DNA of 43,280 nt from Persephonella sp. (GTDB lineage Bacteria > Aquificota > Aquificia > Aquificales > Hydrogenothermaceae). The DNA is taken from contig JAUZSJ010000066.1 of assembly GCA_030949555.1 (NCBI GenBank), forward strand, positions 1 through 43,280. Reading direction: 5' to 3'. Of the stretch, positions 11,676 through 21,713 are shown piece after piece. A model generated the notes under the pieces. It searched no databases, was not told where the DNA came from, and saw nothing but the letters and a program-made list of their open reading frames with translations. How positions within the stretch are numbered: position 1 is the first letter of the stretch; every line of letters begins with the position of its first letter. Position numbers and translations under genes: made by a program.

Positions 11676-12400
11676 AAACCAAAAGGTGTTGAAAAACCGC
11701 CTCCTGACTCTTTTTTTATAATCCCCTTCTGCTTTCCATAAAACTCAATCTGCACTATGTCCTGCTCAACAGGAATCTGTTTTGGGCAGTAAAAACTGCA
11801 GTATTTACAGTGAACACAGCTTGTTATATGGTCTTTTTCAGCAAGGACTATTCTCTCGTCTTTTAGAGCATCATTCTTATCTTTCCAGAACCTGAAAGTT
11901 TTAACAAAATTTACAGGTCCTCCAAAATCCCTGTCTACATCAAAAGCTGGGCATGCAGAGTAACATATACCACACAAAATACAGTCTGTCTCCCTTTCAA
12001 ATTTTTGTAAATCTTCAGGATAGACAGGCTGAAACTCCTCAACAGGTTCAAACCACCCTTTGACATCCTTTATTCTGTACAGAAACTGTTCATGGTCTGT
12101 TATAAGATCTTTTATTACATTCATATTTGACAGAGGTTCAACAGTAATAGTTCCATCTTTTAGATAATCTTTTATTTTTGTTTTACATGCAAGGACATGA
12201 TGTTCTCCGTTTATTTTTACGCCACATGTTCCACAGATTGCTGCCCTGCACTGAACCCTGAATGAAAGTGTAGGGTCATCACTGCTCTGTATATTCATTA
12301 ATGCCTCAATAACCGTTGTTCTTTCTTCAATATCCAGCCTATACTCCTGATACCACACTTTTTCTCCATCAAATCTCCTTACATTTATGATAATTTCCAT
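11672..12400 (-). CDS. Succinate dehydrogenase/fumarate reductase iron-sulfur subunit
   Basis: CRAAICGTCGVKINGEHHVLACKT [2Fe-2S] motif; CILCGICYSACP and CVHCKYCSFYCP clusters. Confidence 0.92.
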   Translation of the reverse strand: MEIIINVRRFDGEKVWYQEYRLDIEERTTVIEALMNIQSSDDPTLSFRVQCRAAICGTCGVKINGEHHVLACKTKIKDYLKDGTITVEPLSNMNVIKDLITDHEQFLYRIKDVKGWFEPVEEFQPVYPEDLQKFERETDCILCGICYSACPAFDVDRDFGGPVNFVKTFRFWKDKNDALKDERIVLAEKDHITSCVHCKYCSFYCPKQIPVEQDIVQIEFYGKQKGIIKKESGGGFSTPFGF

Positions 12401-12492
12401 AACACTCACCTCTACAATATAATATTCATCATAATTTTTAAAAATAGAAAAACTAAAATTTAGAAATAACATTATACAGAGGTAGAGTATAT

Positions 12493-12969
12493 ATGAGAAG
12501 GTTAATTATCATATTTTTTGCAATTATTCCCTCCCTTGCACTGGGCAAAGGCCTGAGACCCTACATGTTCCAGCTTAAAGACGAAAATGGGAAAACTGTC
12601 AGTCTTGAGCAGTTAAAAGGAAATGTCATTTATCTTATCTTCTGGTCTAAAAACTGTCATACCTGCAGAGAAGAACTCCCCCAGATAAACAGGCTGTACA
12701 GAAAGTTTAAAGACAGGAATGTTAAATTTTTTGCAGTAATAATCGATGAAAAAAATAGACAGAAAATAAAACAGATAAAAAAACAGTGGGGATTCAGTTT
12801 TCCGGTTCTGGTTGGAAATGATGTTGTAAAAAGCAAATACCGTATAATAGGGACACCTATCACATATATACTGAGAAAAGACCTTACTATTGGTAAAATA
12901 ATCTATGGTGCATACAGCCTGAAGAAGCTTGAAAAATATATTAACAGATTTTTAGAGGAAAAAAGATGA
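12493..12969 (+). CDS. TlpA/ResA-like thioredoxin-fold protein
   Basis: Signal peptide; DENGKTVSLEQLKGNVIYLIFWSKNCHTCREELPQI (CxxC). Confidence 0.88.
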   Translation: MRRLIIIFFAIIPSLALGKGLRPYMFQLKDENGKTVSLEQLKGNVIYLIFWSKNCHTCREELPQINRLYRKFKDRNVKFFAVIIDEKNRQKIKQIKKQWGFSFPVLVGNDVVKSKYRIIGTPITYILRKDLTIGKIIYGAYSLKKLEKYINRFLEEKR

Positions 12970-13820
12970 TTGAAACAGTCTCCATAGGAACAGCATTCCT
13001 TGCCGGTATTGTTGCTTTTCTCTCTCCCTGCGTTTTACCTATCATACCAGGATACATAGCATATATATCAGGGATTACTGCTCAGACTGCACAGGAAGAG
13101 AGTAAAAAAATAGACTGGAGTGTTGTATATTCAGCAGTAGCATTTGTTATAGGATTTTCAATTGTTTTTACAGCTCTGGGAGCTGCTTCAACATTTGTGG
13201 GACAGCTTCTTCAAGAATACAAATATATAATATCAAAGGTTGCTGCCATTCTTGTTATTCTTCTCGGAGTCCACTTTACTGGAGTATTCCAGTCTCAAAA
13301 AGCTAAACAGTGGCTGTTTATCATATCTGGTATATCTATAGTCGTTTACGGTGCAAGCATCGGAATAACAAAAAATATCTTTAATGATTTAATTTTGCTT
13401 CCGGTAATAGGGATAGCACTTTTGTTGTTTTATTTTTCCGGTTTATACAGGGTTCTGTACCGGCAAAAAACAACCCAGATAAAGAAAAAACCTGCTGGAA
13501 TAATAGGAGCGTTCATTGTAGGAATTGCTTTTGCCTTTGGATGGTCTCCATGTATCGGTCCAGTCCTTGGAGCCATACTCCTGTATGCTTCACAGCAGGA
13601 AACAGTTATGCAGGGGGTAATGCTTCTATTTGCCTTTTCTATGGGATTAGGTATTCCCTTTATACTGACTGCAATGGCAATAAACCAGTTTTTCAGATTC
13701 TTTAACTTTATGAAGAGATATTTCCTCTTTATTGAGATAGTTGGGGGACTTCTACTGATATTTGTTGGCATTTTACTCCTGACCGGCAGTCTTGAGAAGA
13801 TATCGGCCCTGTTTATCTAA
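12966..13820 (+). CDS. ccdA: CcdA/DsbD-type cytochrome c biogenesis transmembrane protein
   Basis: GTAFLAGIVAFLSPCVLPIIPGYIAYISG and AFAFGWSPCIGPVLGAIL paired-Cys TM motifs. Confidence 0.93.
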   Translation: MIETVSIGTAFLAGIVAFLSPCVLPIIPGYIAYISGITAQTAQEESKKIDWSVVYSAVAFVIGFSIVFTALGAASTFVGQLLQEYKYIISKVAAILVILLGVHFTGVFQSQKAKQWLFIISGISIVVYGASIGITKNIFNDLILLPVIGIALLLFYFSGLYRVLYRQKTTQIKKKPAGIIGAFIVGIAFAFGWSPCIGPVLGAILLYASQQETVMQGVMLLFAFSMGLGIPFILTAMAINQFFRFFNFMKRYFLFIEIVGGLLLIFVGILLLTGSLEKISALFI

Positions 13821-14683
13821 CTTTTTAATATAAATGGACTGAATGCCTTTGTTGCGATAATCACACTGTCCCCTTCCCTGAGGTTTTCCACCTCTTCAGG
13901 GTCTGCAACAACTTTTATTATATTATTTCCAATCAGAACAGATACGATAAAAACAGTTTCATCTCTTTTTATTGATAAAACCGCCCCAGAAAATTTTACT
14001 TTACCACTGATTTTTTCCTGAATAAATACATCTTCAGGCCTTCCTTTCTTCACAATCTTTCCCTTATCTACAACAAAAACAACATCAGACAGACGAAAAA
14101 CTTCTGAAAAATCATGGCTTACCATAACAGTCGTCAAATCAAACGCTCTGTGTATCTTCACAAGTTCTTCCTGTAAATTTCTACGGGTTTCGTAATCAAG
14201 TGCAGAAAGAGGCTCATCAAGGAGGAGTATATCTGGTTTTCTTGCAACAGCCCTCGCAACTGCCACCCTCTGTTTCTGACCACCTGAAAGGGTATCTATT
14301 GTTCTGCTTCTTAAATCTGTAAGCTCAGTTATCTCTAAAATTCTCTGTAAAAAATTTTTATCCCTGCTTTCCATACCAAAAGCCACATTCTCCTCAACAC
14401 TCATGTTTGGGAAGAGGGCATAATCCTGAAAAACAAACCCAACTTTTCTTTTCTGAGGAGGCAGGTTTATCTTTTTACTGCTGTCAAACCACACATTACC
14501 GCTTATCTCTATATAACCTTCATCAGGCTGAAGTAGACCTGCAATAGCTCTCAATATAGTAGTTTTACCTGCTCCCGACTTACCAAATACAGTTATAAAG
14601 CTTTTATCCTCTGCAGATATATTAACATCAAGTATAAAATTTCCCTGTCTGCCTTTAAGTTTCTTTTTAATCTTTATCTTCAT
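13817..14683 (-). CDS. modC: Molybdate ABC transporter ATPase ModC
   Basis: FGKSGAGKTTILRAIAG, LSGGQKQRVAVARA, LLLDEPLSALD, C-terminal Mop-like domain; adjacent to modB and modA. Confidence 0.88.
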   Translation of the reverse strand: MKIKIKKKLKGRQGNFILDVNISAEDKSFITVFGKSGAGKTTILRAIAGLLQPDEGYIEISGNVWFDSSKKINLPPQKRKVGFVFQDYALFPNMSVEENVAFGMESRDKNFLQRILEITELTDLRSRTIDTLSGGQKQRVAVARAVARKPDILLLDEPLSALDYETRRNLQEELVKIHRAFDLTTVMVSHDFSEVFRLSDVVFVVDKGKIVKKGRPEDVFIQEKISGKVKFSGAVLSIKRDETVFIVSVLIGNNIIKVVADPEEVENLREGDSVIIATKAFSPFILKS

Positions 14684-15363
14684 AGACTATCTGCCTTTGC
14701 AAATCTTTTATTGACAGTATAAACAGTTATCAAAATCAGAAATGTTATAACAAAAAGTACAGCTGCATACATGTTCGCCCTATCATAGTTAAGGGCTTCC
14801 ACTTCTTCATAAATAGCTATTGAGGCCACCTTTGTCTCACCTGGAATAGAACCGCCAATCATAAGAACAACTCCAAACTCACCTACAGTGTGTGGCAAAT
14901 GTGAGAACAATCCCTGTTAGTAAAAAATGTTTCATGTTTGGAAGCAAAACCCTGAGCAGTGTTTCTACCTTTCCTTTACCTAAAGTATAAGAGGCTTCAA
15001 TTATACTATTACTGATAGACTGAAACCCAGACTGAAGGGGATGAACCATAAAGGGAAGACTATATACAACCGAGCCTAAAACGAGTCCTTCAAATGTAAA
15101 AATCATCTTAAGCCCAAACAATTTATCCAGAATCTTTCCCAAAAAACTATCTGGACTGAAGAGAACAATGAAATAAAAACCTAAAACAGTAGGAGGAAGA
15201 ACAAGAGGCAGGCTTATAACAGTGTCAACAACAGGTTTTTAATCTGAAATCTCTATATGACAGGAAATAAGCGAGCAGGTATTCCTATTATCAGAAGAAT
15301 AACTGTTGTTATTGTGGCAAGCTTTAAAGTAAGAAAAACTGTTTCTAAAAACTGACTATCCAT
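14680..15363 (-). CDS. modB: Molybdate ABC transporter permease ModB (multiple frameshifts)
   Basis: SLPLVLPPTVLGFYFIVLF; ASYTLGKGKVETLLRVLLPNMKHFLLTGIVLTFA / HTVGEFGVVLMIGGSIPGETKVASIAIYEEVE across frames. Confidence 0.85.
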
Positions 15364-15767
15364 CATCTTTCTCCATAAGACTTACCTCATTTGTTTTGAC
15401 AAAGGCCATTATCTCATCTCCCTACAGTTATTCCCATTTTTTCTGCAGACTTTGTTGTTATAATAGACCTGATTAACTTTCCTCTGCATTTTAAAGTCAG
15501 CCTTGTAAGAATTCTTCCCTTTTCAATCCTTTCAACACTGCACGATATTTTATTTCTCAAACTGAGCATTCCTGAAACATTTTTACCTACAGACACTTCT
15601 GTCTCTTTAAATAGAACATAAACCTCTTCTCCAATCTTCAGATAAGTAGCAGTCTGTGGTGTTTCAACAACAACTGCACACATGTTGCCTATCTCTGTTT
15701 CTATCTCAACAAGAGAGATATTATCAGAGCTCTCTATATTTTTAATCTTTCCTATTATTTTATTCAC
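15356..15767 (-). CDS. Molybdenum-binding TOBE/Mop-domain protein (di-Mop)
   Basis: NMCAVVVETPQTATYLKIGEEVYVLFKETEVSV; second repeat KLIRSIITTKSAEKMGITVG/DEIMAFVKTNEVSLMEKDDG after one extra G. Confidence 0.75.
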
Positions 15768-16507
15768 CTGTTTTATACCCGTATTTTTTCAGTATATCCC
15801 TGCCTTTTTTTGAGAAAATGAGCTTAACGAACTCCTCTACATATGGGTTATTCTTCCCATTTTTTAAGATAACTACCCCCTGTCTTATCGGTTTGTACAG
15901 CTCAGGATTTACCTCTATCCATATACCTTTACCTCTCATCTGAGGAGAAAGAACAACAGACCTGGAAGTAAAACCAACATCAACAAGTCTTTTATAAATA
16001 TACTGGGTTGATTGGGAAACACTCTCCCCGTATACCAGTTTTCTCAAAACCCTGCTGTATATTCCAGACTTTTTCATTGCCCTTACAGCTTCTTCACCGT
16101 AAGGGGCATTCCTTGGGTTTGGAACTGATACTTTATTTATATAATCTTCCAGCAGTATATTCATTCCTTTTTCCCTCAGAGGTATATTTTTCATACTCCA
16201 CAGAACAAGGACTCCTCTGGCATACACACGGGGTTTTGAAAGGGGCCAGGCCTTTTCTGTACAGATATTCTGGATACTTCATGTTAGCAGACATAAATAT
16301 ATGATAGGGGGCCCCCCTTTCTATCTGGGCTGTTAGCTTACCTGAAGAGGAAATAACTGTTACAACTCTGACATCTGGATATCTGGACTCAAACAGTTTT
16401 ATCAGCTCTCTCAGTGGATACTGGACGTTAGCCGCTGCGGCTATTTTCAGACTGTCCCCATAAGAAACAGTAAAGAAAGACAATAAAAAAATAATCAGGT
16501 ATCTCAA
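15760..16507 (-). CDS. modA: Molybdate ABC transporter substrate-binding protein ModA (frameshifted)
   Basis: DSLKIAAAANVQYPLRELIKLFE...ISSSGKLTAQIERGAPYHIFMSANMKYPEYLYRKGLA; other frame has VPNPRNAPYGEEAVRAMKKSG. Confidence 0.9.
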
Positions 16508-16521
16508 TTCCTCACCTCAAC

Positions 16522-16545
16522 CGTTATTGTTTATATTATATAACG
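16522..16545. promoter_or_regulatory. Inverted repeat CGTTAT-N12-ATAACG, ModE-like operator candidate
   Basis: cgttattgtttatattatataacg, 15-38 bp upstream of the modA start; overlaps a TATAAT-like -10 on the minus strand. Confidence 0.4.
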
Positions 16546-16784
16546 CTTTACTGAAAGTACAAATAGTATTATCGATATATTAATCATCAATTATTAAAAT
16601 TCAAAAAGAACTCAGATTAAACTTTCAATAAACAGTAAGTATATGAATTTTATAACAGTTTTAAACATCAGTAATGATTATTGTTGAAAATACTCCCATT
16701 TTTATAATATTAGTAGTATTATGTTTATTATTCAAAATCATAATATATATCATCATGAAAAACTATTAATGCTGGAGGCTGTTT

Positions 16785-19700
16785 ATGAAGTTTACAGATA
16801 AGATTCTAAACATACTGTTCTCAATGAAAACAACAGTTATTCTATTGCTGATATTTGCAGCTGCAGTTGGAGTAGCAACATTTATAGAAAATGATTTTGG
16901 AAGGGAAACCGCTTATGCTCTTGTTTACGGTTCAAAATGGTTAGAACTTCTAATGACATTACTGGTTATCAACCTTACAGGAAACATTATCAGATACAAA
17001 ATGTGGCAGCCTAAAAAAATTCCACTTCTGATATTCCATGTGTCTTTCATCATAATATTTATTGGGGCTGCCATAACAAGATATTTTGAGTTATGAAGGA
17101 ATGATGCACATAAGAGAAAAGCAGGAACAGAACCCAGATTTTCTCCAGAGACCCTTTCCTCCAGATAAAATTAAAAGACGGAAAAAAGTCATATTATTTG
17201 GAGAAACCCCTCCTCCTTTCAGCTATAGGATTTAATGACTTTGAGGAAAAGATAGAAATTAACGGAAAACCTTTAATAGTAAAATACAAAACTACATAAA
17301 AGCGTGTTCAGAACAGAGATTAAGGAAGACCCAGAAGGGCAACCAATAATAACACTCAGAGCTTCAGCTGGAATGGACAGTGTAGACCTGACAATGAAAG
17401 AAGGTTCTATAGAAGACTTTGGAAGTTTTGCCTTTATATTTGAAAATCCAGAAAAGTTCAGAAAAAAGCTTGAAGGAAAGGATTTTGTATTCTTTTATCT
17501 GAAAGATGGAAAGTTTTATCTTTTATCTAACCTTCCAGTTATGTGGATGAAGATGTCTGACCAGTCAAGAGGACAGATTAAAGCAGGAAATGAATATCCT
17601 TTAAATGAAGGGATACTATATTCTGCTGGAGGACTGAATTTTGTTATAAAACAGGCCGTTTCTAAAGGTAAAGAGGTGGTAGTCCCTCTTCCAAGGGATA
17701 AAAAGGTGCTTCAGAACTCAACGGTGTTGTCAGCTCTATTCGTAGAAGTAGAATATGACGGAGAAAAAAAAGAGGTAGTTCTGCTTGGAAGGGGAGGAAG
17801 CACTCCCGGCATACCTACACAGTTCAAACTAAAAGATATTGAGATAAAAATGGAATGGGGGGCAAAAGTTATCACATTACCGTTTAGCTTATATCTGAAA
17901 GACTTTGTGATGCGAAAGTATCCCGGCTCCAATAAACCTTCTTCATACGAAAGCCATGTTATTGTAAAAGACCCAAAAAATGGTAAAGAGTTTGAATACA
18001 ATATACATATGAACCATCCCCTTGTTTACGGAGGTTACAAATTTTTCCAGTCCTCTTATGACCCCGACGAGCTTGGAACTGTCCTGTCTGTAAATCACGA
18101 CCCTGGAGTAATACCAACATATATCGGATACACTCTTCTTACTATTGGACTCTTTTTAAATCTGTTAAACCCTTTTAGTAGATTTGGGAGGACTTTAAAG
18201 ATGTTAAACAAAAACCAGAATAACATAAAGTCTCTACTGTTAGTTATATTATTTTCAGGACTGTTTTACAGTGCCACAGCCTATCCGGGAATGTCTGAAG
18301 GAAATTCTCAAAAACAGGTAGTCCCACCAAAACCTGACATGGAAGAGATACTACAGACAGTTAAAAAAATAGACACGAAAACATGCAGAAAAGTTTGGAA
18401 CAAAGTTCCTGTCCAGAGTGGGGATGGAAGGATAAAAACCGTTTGATACACTGTCATTGGAGGTTGTAAATAAAATACACGGAAGTGATTCTGCCATTGG
18501 ACTGACTCACAATCAGATTGTTTTAGGTATGTTTCTTATGCCAGGACCATGGCAGTATGTAAAAATTATAAAAGTCAAACATCCTGCTATCAAAAAGATG
18601 TTAGGTGTTCCTATAGATAAGAAATACATAGCATTCATAGATGCTTACGATGAGAAAGGAATGTATAAACTGGCCCAGGCTGTTGAGTCAGCAAGAAGAA
18701 AAGACCCTTCTCAGAGAAATCAGTTTGAGAAAGAGCTGTTAAAGCTTGATGAAAAACTTTACATAATGTATTTAGCATTTACAGGAGAAATTCTCAGGAT
18801 ATTCCCAAAAGAAAACGACCCTAACAACACATGGTATGGTCCAAGGGATGCACTGAATAGTTTTCCTCAAAAACAGAAAGAAGAGGTTGCAGCTATTTTG
18901 TCTAAATATATCCATGGCGTTCAGAAAGGCCTGCAGGAAGGAGACTGGAGCTCTGCAAATATGGCAATTGAGAGTATAAAAGATTTCCAGAAAAAGTATG
19001 GGTATAAAGTTCTACCTTCACAGACAAGACTGAAAGCAGAAATACTATACAACAAACTCCTTATATTTGAAAGACTGACTCCTTTTTACTTTCTTGTAGG
19101 TCTTCTATCTATCACTTTTATATTTATTCAGATTTTCAAGACAGATTCAAAATTCCTCAAAATATCATTCAATTTATTGGTTTTGATGCTGTTCGTCCTG
19201 TTTCTAATCCACACCTTTGGACTGGGCTTGAGATGGTATGTTGCGGGACATGCCCCATGGACTGATGCCTATGAATCTATGCTCTTTATATCGTGGGCTG
19301 CTGCTTTTGCCGGAATAGTGTTTGCTAAAAAATCTCCATTTGTTCTGGCTTCTGTCGGAATGTTTGCAGGGGTTTTCCTGTTTGCAGCCCATTTAGGATG
19401 GCTTGACCCACAGATTACCACAATAGTCCCGGTTCTTAAATCTTACTGGTTGTTGCTACATGTGTCTGTTCTAACTGCCAGTTATGGATTTTTAGGTCTT
19501 GCAGGTATTTTGGGACTATTATCACTGATATTTTTTGCAATAAAATACGAAAAACTGTTAGGAAAGGAAAGGGTTTTAAAACTGGAAAATGGAATAAAAG
19601 AAGCGATAAAAATTGGAGAACTATCTCTTATAATCGGGCTGTCTCTTATTATTGTAGGAAACTTTTTAGGGGCAGTGTGGGCTAATGAATCATGGGGCAG

Positions 19701-19998
19701 ATACTGGGGATGGGACCCTAAAGAAACCTGGACGGCTGTGTCCATATTAGTTTACGCTGCTATTGTTCATCTGAAATATATACCTCAGTGGTATTCACAC
19801 TATAAGATGGCAGTATTTTCTGTTTTAGGATATTTTGCAATACTGATGACATATTTTGGGGTTAACTATTACCTGTCCGGACTGCACTCATATGCAGCTG
19901 GAGACCCTGTTCCCATACCAACATGGGTCTACTGGGCACTGGGAATAATTGGAATACTGATAATCATGGCATACAGAAACAGAAGATTAAGCAGTTGA
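16785..19998 (+). CDS. ccsBA: Fused ResB-CcsA (CcsBA) System II cytochrome c haem lyase, split by frameshifts
   Basis: ResB-like ORFs 16785-17096 and 17304-18446. CcsA part has WGRYWGWDPKETW and HAPWTDAYESM. At 18430 removing one A gives continuous VQSGDGRIKPFDTLSLEVVNKIHG. Confidence 0.88.
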
Positions 19999-20133
19999 CA
20001 GCAAATTTGAATAAGATATTGACTTTTATATAGATTTTTTATAGATTTATATCAGGGGGTGGGAGTATATATAGTATATTTTTGACACGTTATTTATATA
20101 TGTTAAATTTTATATTTTATCGGGGGTAGGACT

Positions 20134-20868
20134 ATGAGATGGCTGAGAGGTGGTCTGGTTGCTGTAGTCATTTTCGGTTCAGCAACGGCAGCAACAGAAG
20201 ACATAAGGGCAACTGTTCACAATCTTTCCACTTACAGTGACCCTGCAGCAGGAGGTACCAATGAAGTCTGCGTATTCTGTCATACACCTCACGGAGCAAA
20301 CAGTAATTTTAGTGGAGCTCCCCTGTGGAACAAACCTATTGATACAACAGTAACATTTCAGGTTTACGGTGGAGGGCAGACAATAGGTGGGACAACAGTT
20401 GGCCAGCCGGGAGATACATCAAGGGCATGTCTTTCCTGCCACGATGGCGTGAGTGGTGTTAACGTTGTAATAAATGCTCCTGGTTCAGGAAATTACGACC
20501 CGAATGGAATATATCTCAACTACAGAGGCTCAACAGCACCATGGAGAATGCCTCTTCTTTTTGCTGTTGGTAAAAACGGAGCAGGAGGAAATTACGACCT
20601 CAGAGACGACCATCCTATAGGAATGGTTTATAGAGGTAATGAAACAAATCCTCCTGCCAGTCTGAAACCAACATCAACGCCTCTTACTGGGTGGAATACA
20701 TCTGGAGACCCTGACGGAAGTGGAGGGCCTTCTATAGGAGACCTTCTGAGAAATGGAAAGGTTGAATGTGTATCCTGCCACAATCCACACCTGAATGCCC
20801 CAAGATTTTTAAGGTCTGGTGATGGAAATGCAAACAGTAATCTGTGTATGGCATGCCACGACAAATAA
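20134..20868 (+). CDS. OmcE-like tetrahaem c-type cytochrome (A)
   Basis: Signal peptide; four CXXCH (CVFCH, CLSCH, CVSCH, CMACH); APLWN and SRACLSCHDG. Confidence 0.88.
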   Translation: MRWLRGGLVAVVIFGSATAATEDIRATVHNLSTYSDPAAGGTNEVCVFCHTPHGANSNFSGAPLWNKPIDTTVTFQVYGGGQTIGGTTVGQPGDTSRACLSCHDGVSGVNVVINAPGSGNYDPNGIYLNYRGSTAPWRMPLLFAVGKNGAGGNYDLRDDHPIGMVYRGNETNPPASLKPTSTPLTGWNTSGDPDGSGGPSIGDLLRNGKVECVSCHNPHLNAPRFLRSGDGNANSNLCMACHDK

Positions 20869-20869
20869 A

Positions 20870-20887
20870 AAGGGGCCTTTGCCCCTT
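20870..20887. terminator. Stem-loop between convergent genes (likely bidirectional terminator)
   Basis: AAGGGGC-CTTT-GCCCCTT, 7-bp perfect stem, between the ends of the 20134 (+) and 20886 (-) genes. Confidence 0.7.
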
Positions 20888-21206
20888 AATGCTGTAGCAT
20901 AAACTTTATCAGTGCATCTAACTCTTCCTCAGACATTGCCCTGAACTTGCCCATCTGAGTTTTCATCATGTTAAATCTGTCTGGCCATATAATAGGGTCT
21001 ACCTGACCCAAAAGAAACTGTTTAAGCTGTTTTGGATTGTTTTTATAAAACTCTGCTATTGTCTTTAGAGAAGGTCCAATGGCGTCTTTTGTTTCCTTAT
21101 GGCAGATAGGACACTGATTCTTTTCAAAGATTTTTTTTCCATCAACTGCATATGAGACCGTAAATACAAGTAGTAATACTGCCGTTAAAACTGATGCTCT
21201 TTTCAT
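20886..21206 (-). CDS. Small monohaem class I-like cytochrome c
   Basis: MKRASVLTAVLLLVFTVSYAVDGKKIFEKNQCPICHKETKDAIGPSLKTIAEFY...MKTQMGKFRAMSEEELDALIKFM; GGAGG upstream. Confidence 0.85.
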   Translation of the reverse strand: MKRASVLTAVLLLVFTVSYAVDGKKIFEKNQCPICHKETKDAIGPSLKTIAEFYKNNPKQLKQFLLGQVDPIIWPDRFNMMKTQMGKFRAMSEEELDALIKFMLQH

Positions 21207-21713
21207 CTTTTTTCCCCTCCTGCTTGTTTTTTTCTGTTTTTCTTCAAGGACTTTAACTTTTGATATTAACCATTTATCTTTTACTTTTTTCAACAGATAC
21301 TTTACTCTGTACTGGATGTATGTTTCAGGAAGAACTATTCTGTTAATTCTTCTATCATAGTAACTGTAAATCCAGATCTCCCTTGTTATAACTTCAGCTT
21401 TTTTTCCACTTACTTTTACAAAATCAAAGTTTAAGTTTTTTAGCTCAGCATCCATAAACAGACCATTCTCGTGCCATGACTGAATCCATATATACAGTTT
21501 TCTTGCCACATCGTAGGTTGCTATATCTTCCATCATTCTGACAAATGTCCTTATATCCCTGTGTCTATCACTTTTGCTCTCCTCAATAATTATCCTGTTA
21601 TACACTTTTATAACTTCCTTAATGTTTTCTACATCAGCCATCTTCCCATAAGAAGGGAATACAAGAACATATATAAAAGTTAGTGTCACAGCTATTTTAA
21701 GGATAGGAATCAT
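21203..21713 (-). CDS. Secreted hypothetical protein (possible SnoaL/IMS-like fold)
   Basis: MIPILKIAVTLTFIYVLVFPSYGKMADVENIKEVIKVYNRII...; one extra A removes its stop and merges it with the monohaem cytochrome ORF. Confidence 0.55.

Noticed and set aside
20082-20110. Sigma-70-like promoter TTGACA upstream of tetrahaem A
   Set aside because: A good -35 but no well-spaced -10 in a very AT-rich region; not listed as a feature.
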